A DNA stretch of 64,000 bases from Perilla frutescens (lineage: Eukaryota > Streptophyta > Magnoliopsida > Lamiales > Lamiaceae), in assembly GCA_026008535.1 (NCBI GenBank), contig BRKX01000014.1, forward strand, positions 41,422,506 through 41,486,505. Reading direction: 5' to 3'. The notes beneath the pieces are model-generated. The model was given only the letters and a program-made list of their open reading frames with translations. It was not told the origin of the DNA and searched no databases. The position numbers and the translations under genes are program-made. This document shows, in pieces, positions 55,134 through 64,000 of this stretch (the first letter of the stretch is position 1; each line of letters begins with the position of its first letter).

Positions 55134-57449
55134 TGTAACGCCCCAAACTACTCCGTTTGGCCATGTCACTTAACATATAATTTACTTACATATTTTGTGT
55201 GCTTATATTCGATATGAGCGGAAGCTAAGGTCAAAACATGATAATAGCATGATGAGGTAAGGCATCATAATTTTCAATATAATTTTTTTTCACAACCACA
55301 TTTATAACATGCAATCTATCATATCTATTTTGTCACACAACATGGATTTGAGTAAAAGCATCTAACCTATCGGGCTCATAGGCCTTACTCAACCCGCCCG
55401 TCTACCATCCACGATTTCAACATACATACTTCATACATAATAGGCTCCAAGGTCGAACGACCCGCCTTTAAATTGTTTTGCATAATATCAAGTTATATAC
55501 ATCATAACCTACAAAAGATCGGGCTATTCCCATCCCCAATAATCATTGATCATAAAGCAAAACGAGTGATCAATGTAATAATAATAATAATGTAAGTATT
55601 TTCAAAAGAAGAGCATGCAAAAGATAAACACAAGCTTGTGGGGTTCTCTTGTGTTCACAACGCTCCTACCCCGGCCTTGACTCCTCAACCTGAAATTCAT
55701 TGAATGAATGGGTTGAGTATTTAACAACATACTCAGTGGGGAACACTGTAAACAGTTATAGCTAATTGCACAAGTGAAAATATAACATATGGACTTTTCT
55801 TTACTTTGTGGAGACTAGTCTCAACCCCGTAAGGTCTAAACATCATGATGCCCCCGTTAATGAACATCTTTGGCCCTGTAGGGATGCCCGCAGACATACT
55901 ACCCCCCAGGGAGGATATTAACAGGTTTATATTCGATCCCAAAGGATCTCTGCCCCGAAGGGTCTCTTTGTCGATCTCGAAGGATCTCTTTCATTCACCG
56001 GTCCGAAGACCCTTCATACATATATAATCAAAGCACAACAGTAACTATAACCTTACACGTGTTCACAGTTTAGAGTTACCCCACCTTAAGAGACGCTTTC
56101 ACAATTTCTCAACCTTTGAAATACTCCTTTGCCGCCCACAAGTTGTCCACCTCGAGCCCCAACACGTCACCTAGCACCTTTTAATCCTCTTTTCATTTTA
56201 GATGTCGAGTCATACAATTAAATCATAACTTTAACCCAACTCATGCTATACTTTACTTTAAAGACTTCATACATATCCATATACATAACTTTGGATATAC
56301 CAACTCATAATATGATTTTGGACTCAAAATACACATTAAAGCTCTTTGAAGCATTTGATCGAACATGTTACGGGCACACATTTAAACCACATGCTCATAA
56401 CTCATTTTAAATCCTTTAGACCCAACATTTCAAATACAAACACCTTCACCCTAGGGCTCTAACATACATGAAACTCAACCCCATACAACCCTCATAACAT
56501 CTCCATACAATTATCAACAAAACAAAGGGAAATTAGGGAAGAATTCCAAACCCTAGCAACAATGAACCATAGGAATTCGATATAACTTCACATATAGCCT
56601 CAATGAGGTAAATAAACCATATGTTCAAGATATCAAGGCAAGAGGATCAATAAAAGTGAAAACCCTAATTTTGGATAACAAACCCTAGGTTTGATTCAAC
56701 AAGAAATGAGTGTTTAAATCACCAAGATGAAGAGGTATGAAGTTACCTTAGTTGATGGAGGATGATGGAAGGATCCACTCCAAAAGTTGAAGGATTTGTA
56801 GAGAGAAATGGAGAGGAAAAATCGCCAAATGGAAAGAAATGAGGAAGAAATGAACAAGTGTGGTATTTATAGGTAGGAGAGTCCCCGGACCCGCGCGACC
56901 GCGCGCCTCCCGCGACCGCGCGAGGGGGCTCTCGGCCCAAGCTCCCGCGAGCGCGCACACCCCGCGGGCGCGCGCCTCGCCCACGCCCCGCGGGCGCGCA
57001 GCCTCCCGCGGCCGCGCACGGCCCCGCGGGCGCGCACCACCCCGCGGGCGCGCGGCGTGCCCCAATCAACCCCCGATTCTATTTTGACTCCCGGACATTT
57101 CCAACTCCATTTTAAAACGACTTAGATTTCTGAAACACTTTTAATACACAGCGAGACCCCCGATCAACTCAGCGTTAGGGTGTTCAAGGTTTTGGCAAAC
57201 AAAATTCAATGCAATAACATTCATTCATTATCATATAACTCGGCACTTTAGTATTAAAATTCAAACTGTGTTATACACTCAGTATAACATCACTGTGCTA
57301 TGACGTATCGGCTCGAGTGAGACAACCTGCAATAAAACAACGGCATAACATACAAACATACTCACATGATTAATATTCAACAATATTAATTCGAAATCAT
57401 TTACTAAAATTATAATTTATAATTTAGCAAAAAGGGTCGGGGTATCACA
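55134..57449 (-). mobile_element. Solo LTR, 2.3 kb, inserted in Copia pol
   Basis: Starts TGTAACGCCCC and ends GGGTCGGGGTATCACA, flanked by a perfect 5-bp duplication GTTGG (55129-55133 and 57450-57454). Removing it and one duplicate restores the Copia pol frame. No primer site or coding domain is inside, so it is a solo LTR. It contains TACTCAGTGGG (55730-55740) shared with the LARD LTR, a set of short CCC-GAAGGGTCTC-like palindromes (55805-56005), a minus-strand TATA box (CTATAAATACC near 56862) and a CG-rich array (56886-57062). It is the youngest layer of this nest. Confidence 0.9.
56886..57062. repeat. CG-rich short tandem array in the solo LTR
   Basis: About seven to eight imperfect units built on CCCGCGGGCGCGC or CCGCGACCGCGCG, spaced about 20-25 bp. 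This is extremely CpG-dense in an AT-rich window. On the sense (minus) strand it lies directly upstream of the TATA box. Confidence 0.9.
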
Positions 57450-57454
57450 GTTGG

Positions 57455-58258
57455 TTTATGCATGAACTGAGATAGACGATTCACAGCAAAGGTAATGTCA
57501 AGACAGGTAAGAGACAAGAACTGAAGACTACCAATAACTGATCGGAACTCAGATGGATCAGCGAGTGCCGTGCCAGAATCAAGAGAAAGAGACGGAGTCG
57601 ACGCCATTGGTGAATGAACAGGTTTTGACGCAAGCATTTTTGCTTTTGTGAGAATCCCTTGAATATACTTTCTTTGAGACAAGAGGAGGCCAGTAGGAAG
57701 AGAGATGACCTCGACACTAAGAAAGTAAGATAACGGACCCAGATCCTTCACCGAAAAGGCAACGACCAACTTGTGAACAATGTCATCAAGTAAATTTTGT
57801 GTAGTTCCTGTAAGCACAATATCATCAACATACACAAGAAAATAAGCACGTGAGCCATCTTTATTAGCAAGGATAAAGAGAGAATGGTCCGCCTCTGATT
57901 GGATAAAACCAATCGAAAGAAGAAAGTTATGCAACACTAGATGCCACACCTTTGGAGCTTGTTTGAGACCATAGAGTGATTTCTGAAGATGGCAAACAAA
58001 GTTGGGTTGTGAAGGATCAATGAACCCTGGGGGTTGAGCCATGAAGACTGTATCTGCTAATTTTCCATGCAAGAAAGCATTGTTGACGTCGAGCTGACGT
58101 AATGGCCAGCCATTTGCAAGAGCTAAGCTGAGAACAAGATGGACTGTAGTAGGTTTTACTACAGGGCTAAATGTCTCTTTAAAGTCAAGGCCCGGGTGTT
58201 GATGAAAGCCTTTTGCAACTAATCTCGCTTTGTATTTATCAAGCGAACCATCAGGTTT
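57455..58258 (-). pseudogene. Copia reverse transcriptase
   Basis: The frame reads KPDGSLDKYKARLVAKGFHQ, ETFSPVVKPTTV, LDVNNAFLHGKLADTVFMAQ, SLYGLKQAPKVWH, the catalytic YVDDIVLTG (about 57828-57850), LSYFLSVEVI and RSVIGSLQFLSLTCLDITFA-like sequence, ending at the solo LTR. An in-frame TGA separates it from the upstream block (FRVK, then stop, where the family has Arg). Otherwise open. Confidence 0.9.
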
Positions 58259-59190
58259 TCATTTTACACGAAACACCCACTTGCAACCAATGAAGTTCTG
58301 AGAAGAATTAGGAGGAACCAAGGTCCATGTGCCATTTCTTAAGAGAGAATCAAATTCAAGACTCATGGCTTGACGCCATAGAGGATCCTTAAGAGCTTGT
58401 GAGACACATGTGGGCTCAGAAGATGATGAAATAGCCGTGAAGGAGACTCGGTGAGATGGCTTAAAAATATTGGCTTTTGAACGAGTGACCATTGAGTGTA
58501 TGTTAGCATTGGAATGCATATTGTCAGAAGAAGAGGGGAGAGATATACCTGACACCATTGTGGTTTGGGGAATGGAGGCAGGTTGTGTAGTGTCAGGTAT
58601 TTGGTCAGGCGAATGGGATTGAGAGGGAACTGGTGTCGGATTAGGCGATGTGGACAGACCACCGATCACTGAGATAGGTGGCATATGTTGTAGACCAGCA
58701 GTAGCATCTTCCGAAGAAATAGTGAGTGGTGATGAAGGAGGAGACCTGTAAGGAAAAATATTTTCAACAAACCTAACGTGCCTAGATGTGAAGACACGAT
58801 TGGTAATAAGGTCAAGATAGTGATATGCACTCTGTGTAAGAGAATACCCAAGGAGAACACACGGGATATATTTTTGATCAAATTTGTTAGTGGTATAGGG
58901 TTTCAATACGTAGCTTCGAGTAATTAGGAGGCTTGCAAAATAATTTTTCAAATGATGACAGAAGTTGGAGATTTTTTTTCGGCATCCTATTAATGAGGTA
59001 GATAGCAGTGGAAAATGCCTCAGGCCAAAATGAAATTGGAACATAAGCATGGTGAAGTAAAGTGAGACATGTTTCGACGATATGACGGTGACGACGTTCA
59101 ACAAAACCATTGTGTTCAGGGGTCTGAGGTGGAGTGGTTAGATGAGTTATCCCGTTCTAAGCAAGATATGATCGAAGTGCTATGAATTTC
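58259..59190 (-). pseudogene. Copia integrase C-terminal half and linker
   Basis: The frame begins just after the integrase frameshift (PQTPEHNGFVERRHRHIVET in the DNA) and continues RSYVLKPYTTNKFD, CVLLGYSLTQSAYHYLDL, HVRFVENIFPY, a Ser/Pro-rich spacer, SQALKDPLWRQAMSLEFDSL and GTWTLVPP up to GCKWVFRVK. Stops at 59150-59160 and the end at 58259 break the polyprotein. Confidence 0.85.
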
Positions 59191-60159
59191 CCCCCCCCCA
59201 TTATCTGTGTAAAGAGTAGTTATACACTGATTAAAATATTTTTCAACAAGTGCTCGAAATCTTTTGAACGTCTCAGAAACATCAGACTTATTTCGAAGAG
59301 GATACAACCAAATGTATTTAGTGAAATGATCAACAAAAATTACATAGTATTTATGTCCATGTAGAGATGTGATCGGAGCACTCCAAACATCAGAAAAGAT
59401 AAGCTGTAAAGGAGAGGTACTACGCATAGCAGATTCAGAAAAAAGAAGTTTTGCACTTTTATTACATAGACAAGCATCACAAGATGACAATAAACGACTA
59501 CTAGAGGTAGTGAGTATAAGTTTTGAGGATGCAAGATGATTGACAATTTTATTTGACGGGTGACCAAGACGACTGTGCCAATCATAGATGGAGGTGTGAG
59601 TGTAAGAAAAAGTAAGAAGTGGTAGAGAGAGCTTGGCAGGCCACACATAGACGCCATTCTCAGCTTTGGCGGTCATTAGGATTGTTCCACTCTGTAGATC
59701 CTTCACATGGAAAGAAGAGGGTAAAAATTCAACAGATATATTATTTGAAGTACATAGTTGAGAGACAGAGAGAAGGTTGCGTTTCATACTAGGAACACAC
59801 AAAACGTTAGATAATTGTAAATTTTGATAAGAAGAATGAAGGGAAGTGGAACCCGAATGAGTTATTTTGAGACCAGTACCATCACCAATTTCAACCCCGT
59901 CACGGGTAGGATATTCAGTATGAAAATTGAGATTGGCAAGGTCATTCGTGATGTGGTGAGAAGCTCCTGAGTCAAGTAACCATTCTGATGTCGAAGGAGC
60001 ACCAGGAGAAGAATAGTTAGCTTGAGGAGAGGGACGTGAAGAGCCACCTTCATTTTTGAGGAACCTGTATGTACCGCACTTCTTTGCCGAGTGACCTTGT
60101 TCGCCACATAATTGGCAAAAACCCTTGTAGGGTCGAGGCTTGTAGTTACCGGAGGCCAT
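59116..60159 (-). pseudogene. Copia gag remnant, protease and integrase N-half
   Basis: From ATG at 60159: MASGNYKPRPYKGF, a CCHC knuckle CQLCGEQGHSAKKC, protease with WLLDSGASHHIT, the integrase HHCC region (DWHSRLGHPSNKI...CDACLCNKS) and catalytic core (LIFSDVWSAP, YYVIFVDHFTKYIWLYPL, LYTDNGG). A run of eight to nine C on the plus strand (near 59190-59198) then shifts the frame. The capsid domain of gag that should precede the knuckle is absent: the knuckle starts only about 40 bases after the primer site. The homopolymer could be a sequencing error, but the missing gag is not. Confidence 0.9.
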
Positions 60160-60200
60160 GGTGGGGATCGACTCTTTTGAGTTTAAAAGGCTTGATACCA

Positions 60201-60403
60201 TATAAGGTTTTGTATATTCACTTGATTGTATAAGAGATACAAGTGAGGAATATAAATACATAAGGAGGAATAACCGTAAAAGCTAAACTAGAGGAATACA
60301 CAAGAGAGAATCTAATCTAGAAGATTACAAGTAGAGAGAAGATATACACAAAGAAAATCTAAGAGAGTTTCTCTATTATACGACAGTAGATTGAGTCTTA
60401 TCA
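60201..60403 (-). repeat. 5' LTR of the Copia element
   Basis: 203 bp; the primer-binding site (60189-60200) adjoins its inner end, which identifies it as the 5' LTR on the minus strand. Confidence 0.95.
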
Positions 60404-60408
60404 TTATA

Positions 60409-60654
60409 TTCATAATCTACACTTCATTTAAGGCTAAAAAAGTAATATGATATATTATATTTATTTCAATAGTTTTGTTATAATTGAACTTTACTATATA
60501 TTATCCCTATTATAACATATTATAAATAATTATTTGTAAATATAATATATTATATTTATTTAATTTCATACAAAATATGATTTGTCTATCATATCTATGA
60601 TATGCACTTAATTTAAGTGTAAAATAGTAATATACTATATTATATAGTTAATTA
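60409..60654. other. AT-rich spacer
   Basis: Continues the sequence interrupted by the Copia insertion. Nothing recognised beyond ATATATTATATTTATTT words that recur downstream. Confidence 0.5.
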
Positions 60655-61440
60655 TTCAATATAATATATTATATTTATTTCATTAGTATTGTACTATCTC
60701 AATTCATCATCCACATCATATTAATTTTCCATCAATTATTTCTTTATCATATCAACCATAGCAAATAAGAAAAAAAATAAAAAATATAATCTCACAACAA
60801 TATAATTTATTAGATAATTAATTCGACACGTATAATATATTATATTTAATTTTATATTTTAAATATTAATTCAATAGAATTGTACTATTATATTCTTCAT
60901 TCACACACATGAATTAATTCTCCATTAATTATATCATCTATATAAATTACATCCGAATGAAGAGATTGAAAAATAAAATCTTACATTTATAAAAAGATTA
61001 TAAACTAACCCGATGATACTTAAGAAGTTCTCTATCAAATATCAAGAATTTCTTCTCCATCAATCATTATATAATTAATTATTCACCTGTAATATATTAT
61101 ATTTATTTCAATAGTATTGCACTATTATAATTCTCCATTAACATCAATTAATTATCCACCAATTATTTCCCCATCGTATCAACCATAGCAAACAAGAAAA
61201 AAAAATATAATTCCACAGTAATATAATATATTATATAATTAATTCTCCACATATAATATATTATATTTTATAATTTAAATATTATTTTAATAGAATTGTA
61301 CTATTACATAGTTTATACAGATTACATCTCAATGAAGAAACTGAAAAATAAAAACTTCAATTTATCTAAAGATTATAAACTAACCTCATTGTTCTTAAAA
61401 AATTATCTATCAATAATAAAAAATTACATCTTTATCAATC
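60655..61440. repeat. Diverged tandem duplication, period about 427 bp
   Basis: ATCAACCATAGCAAA occurs at 60751 and 61178. The surrounding order (ATATTATATTTATTTCA.TAGTATTG, CATCAATTATTTC, AATAGAATTGTACTATTA, ACATC.GAATGAAGA, GATTATAAACTAACC) is the same in both copies. Non-coding. Confidence 0.8.
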
Positions 61441-62460
61441 ATTAATGAAGGGGGAAAAAGATAAGAGGAATGACATTCAATTAGTGTTTTGATTCATTTA
61501 ATATAAGTTATTTAAATAGTTCTTAATAGAACATGTAATTTTAGTTGTGGTAACTACAATGTGTGTGTGTGTGTGTGTGTGTGTGTTCTGAATCATGTTA
61601 TATGGTATGAAAGAAAATTGAAAAGAAAAGTTGGTTCCATAATAAATACAACCAAAATGCTAGGTTTTAATTTATTCCTTAAAATTGATTTGTTCATTCT
61701 CATTCATATGATTAAAAGTAGTTTCAATTAAATTAGTTGAAACTAAATTTCAACTTCTTTATTTATGGTCGGACTCGGATAATGTTGACTGCACCAAAAA
61801 GACATATTAGATAATATATGCTGAACTATTAGAATATGTATCTATTAAAGTGAAGATCACCTAAAAAAAGTCAACGATGAAGATAAATATATTTAGGAGC
61901 TCTATTTTGAAAGTTGCTAGACAAAGTTTTATAAATATGGTTAATTGTAAAAATATTCACCAACTTTAAACAAATTTACAATTTATACATGACTTTTAAA
62001 ATATTACAATAATAAATGGTTGATTGGGAAAATAAATTTTAAATCACGGTTCAAATATTACATTTTTCTAGCTAATTAATTTATAATTTGAGAAATTTAG
62101 AATATTGGTTGGTTTGATAATTATATATAAAATATTTTATATTAGATTATTCAGTTAATTAATAATAGTTAATTAAATTCATGCGGGGGGAGAAATGAAT
62201 ATTGCATAATTTTTGGGAATATGGATTATGTTGACTATCCATAATCATATGACTGAGAATGAGCATAGTCCAATTACTTATAAAAGAGTTGAAATAGAAG
62301 AATTGAATATTTTGAATTACTAATTATTTAACATAATTCTCAAACTATTTAGCTAAACATAATATAGAACAATAATATAATACGTAGTTATATGTGGAAA
62401 TGTTATACATTATGATTTTTTTTATAGAATGATATATATTAGGTGTTTTGGTTAAATGAG
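61441..62460. other. AT-rich spacer with (GT)13
   Basis: Contains a perfect (GT)13 run at 61561-61586. No gene seen. Confidence 0.6.
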
Positions 62461-62462
62461 CA

Positions 62463-62965
62463 TGATTAAACTCCTTGGGTGGAAGGAATGTATATTCCAC
62501 GTTTTTTGGAATATAGATTTCCACGAAAATGGTGATTACCAATTTTAAAACATATAAATTATAGGATGAGAATAAACATTCTCTGTGAGTTGAGGAAATA
62601 ATTGAAATTGAGGAATTAAATAAGTTTTCCTTAGATTTGTACTACTAATTAAATTAGTTAGTCATTGAATAAAGAATTATAATTGGCAATCAAATTACAT
62701 TTTTCTTGAAAAAATTATAAAGAATGTATAAAATTTTGAAAAATATATTGAGCATGAAATCTTAAATGCAAACTATTAACCAAACTTTGAGATTCGGGTG
62801 AAAGGAATGTATATTCCACATTTTTGGGAATATATATAGATTTCCATGACATTGGTGATTACCAATTTTTACTGTTAGTTGAGGAATAATTGAAATTGAA
62901 AAATTGAATAATTTTTCCTTAGATTCATACTACTAATTAAATTAGTTAGTCATTGAATCAAGAAT
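62463..62965. repeat. Diverged tandem duplication, period about 319 bp
   Basis: GGAATGTATATTCCAC occurs at 62485 and 62804. Each is followed by GAATATA...GATTTCCA, GGTGATTACCAATTTT, GTTGAGGAA.TAATTGAAATTG, TTTCCTTAGATT and TACTACTAATTAAATTAGTT in the same order. Confidence 0.9.
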
Positions 62966-62973
62966 AGATAGAT

Positions 62974-63177
62974 GTGCTAAGCTTTAAGAAATATGGGATG
63001 GATTTGTTCTTAAAAGAGAGGGGTATGTGGAAGTGTGTGACTGAGCTTTCAACATTTGATCCTGAAGTCATTGTTGAATTTTATCCAAATGTGTCTCCTG
63101 ATATGAGTGATCAATCTAAGAGTAAATATGGAGAAATTTATTTGCATGATAAAGTCTATATGTTTAACCCCATGTGA
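62974..63177 (+). pseudogene. Athila-type retrotransposon protein fragment
   Basis: The 67-codon frame reads FKKYGMDLFLKERGMWKCVT, VIVEFYPNVSP, GEIYLHDKVYMFNPM. This resembles the 'putative plant transposon protein' domain found in Athila-type Gypsy elements (a block of L...RGW...V..L....P..V.EFY.N followed by a V.VRG..V.F.P line). It ends at a stop and continues weakly as INKFL in another frame. Probably the left part of, or debris from, the LTR-type sequence at the window edge. Family call is from memory. Confidence 0.5.
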
Positions 63178-63529
63178 TCAACAAATTCTTAGGTCTAAGT
63201 AATGATTTTGATATTATTGACTTAATCTGATTGATAATGTTGTGTCTAGTGTGACTAGAGGACTTGTGACAAAGTGGACTAACAAAATCTCCACTTCTAA
63301 GCTCACTTTCTTTTATACAGTGACAGCTGTGTATTTTACACAACTTTCGGATATGAATTGATGTTCTTTATTATATAAAGTTGTGCATTTTATATAGCTT
63401 TTCTGCTCGAATTGTTATCATTTGGAGTTTTTGATATGTTTGTTAGTTTTGCAGTAATTGTTGTGATTTCATTGCACATTTGAAGCAAAATTAGTGAATA
63501 TGGATAAGAAGAGTTGAAGAGGTGTTTAA

Positions 63530-64000
63530 TTAGGCTCTTGGGCTTAATTAAATGCTTAATTGAAGCCTAATGGACCGGATTAAATTATCAAAACTCGAAG
63601 AAATCTGAAGTCCAACTCGAAGCAGGGGTGGGTCGACCAAGCTCCTCTTGGTCGACCCGGCCCAGTGTATTTTACACATGAGTGGGTTGACCTGGCTTAG
63701 CTTGCCTATGTGCACGGATTCGGGGGATGTGATTTTCTCGCTCCAATTCAGGGTTTCTAACCTACATATAAAAGCCTCCATTTTGATACACAAAAATAAG
63801 AAGTCACATACACGGTTTACAATAGGGAGAGGACGTCCAAGACTGAGAAAACACGTCCAAGAAGTCAAGTGACGAGAGAAACTTATCATCTACTCAAGAG
63901 GAGACGACAAGGTTGTTAAGAGACGAGGTGCCATTGCAGAGAAAATGAAGCCGCTGGATTACATATTGTTCATCAGTTCCTTTATCTTTTCTGTCATGAA
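63530..64000 (+). mobile_element. Probable LTR or promoter region at the window edge
   Basis: A TATA-like CATATAAAAGCC (about 63762-63773) follows a GC-richer block that contains a perfect 12-bp hairpin (63630-63641 with 63647-63658). The context (an Athila-like fragment upstream, no host coding frame) suggests a retrotransposon LTR whose right end is outside the window. No target duplication or second copy can be checked. Confidence 0.35.

Larger units (their letters stand above)
54350..60403 (-). mobile_element. Copia LTR retrotransposon, recent and defective
   Basis: Two 203-bp LTRs (54350-54552 and 60201-60403) differ at about four positions. The element is flanked by a perfect TTATA duplication (54345-54349 and 60404-60408). 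On the minus strand the order is LTR, primer site TGGTATCAAGCC (60200-60189), a short gag remnant, protease, integrase, RT, RNase H, purine tract TTGAGGGGGCA (54563-54553), LTR. A 2.3 kb foreign solo LTR sits between RT and RNase H. The capsid part of gag is missing; a homopolymer frameshift and stop codons break pol. It was copied in trans shortly before or died after insertion. Confidence 0.95.

Noticed and set aside
56743..57087. Arg/Ala/Pro/Gly-rich frames on both strands
   Set aside because: Translations of the CG-rich array in the solo LTR.

Overview
This is a nuclear genome segment from a flowering plant, almost certainly a eudicot. The evidence is AT-rich spacers, GT-AG introns, plant-only gene families (NPH3-type BTB protein, CrRLK1L malectin-like receptor kinases, PTI1-like kinase, ACA-type calcium pump) and dense plant transposons. 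I cannot fix the genus from sequence alone. I see no rRNA, no intact tRNA gene and no CRISPR array.

Layout. 1-5100: AT-rich transposon debris (a Helitron 3' end, a CACTA-type remnant, a SINE-like piece) and a defined 1.76 kb CACTA/En-Spm deletion derivative at 2650-4412. 5143-8282 (-): a complete four-exon NPH3/BTB gene. 9300-21600 (+): a decayed Copia retrotransposon whose gag is split by a 7.0 kb non-autonomous LTR element (11705-18734, minus-oriented, GATTT target duplication); the Copia fragment ends in a second-lineage-like reverse transcriptase/RNase H block. 21761-22140: a foldback MITE. 22471-22911 (+): single-exon ribosomal protein L26. 25103-26791 (-): six-exon mitochondrial porin (VDAC). 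27729-31189: a 3.46 kb solo LTR inside an (AT)n tract, carrying about eight ~150 bp repeats with tRNA-like A/B boxes. 31545-33340: an old direct duplication with a Mutator-like element in one copy. 34508-34750: a SINE. 35593-37521 (+): 5' half of an ACA calcium-ATPase, now a pseudogene. 37745-38856: a Pack-MULE carrying two host gene fragments. 39020-39287: a Stowaway MITE.

39828-49899 (-) is the most interesting block: two tandem malectin-like receptor kinase loci. The first (39828-43878) can be spliced in phase through seven exons into a 1131-residue protein with extracellular malectin-like region, membrane helix, a canonical kinase, then a second PTI1-like kinase domain whose HRD motif has become HLA. 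The second (47542-49899) keeps an intact 785-residue receptor kinase, but downstream of it all later exons of the PTI1-like module survive only as decayed remnants (45455-47425). The architecture therefore probably predates the duplication and was lost in one copy.

50014-50225 is a nuclear insertion of plastid ycf2 between CA repeats. 51149-54216 is a candidate Helitron with a SINE inside. 54350-60403 (-) is a young Copia element (203 bp LTRs, TTATA target duplication) with almost no gag, broken by a homopolymer frameshift, stop codons and a 2.3 kb solo LTR. From 60.4 kb onward the window is AT-rich tandem duplications, an Athila-type gag-region fragment and a probable LTR at the right edge. 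The working genes are unrelated housekeeping or signalling genes; apart from the receptor-kinase pair there is no sign that they act together.
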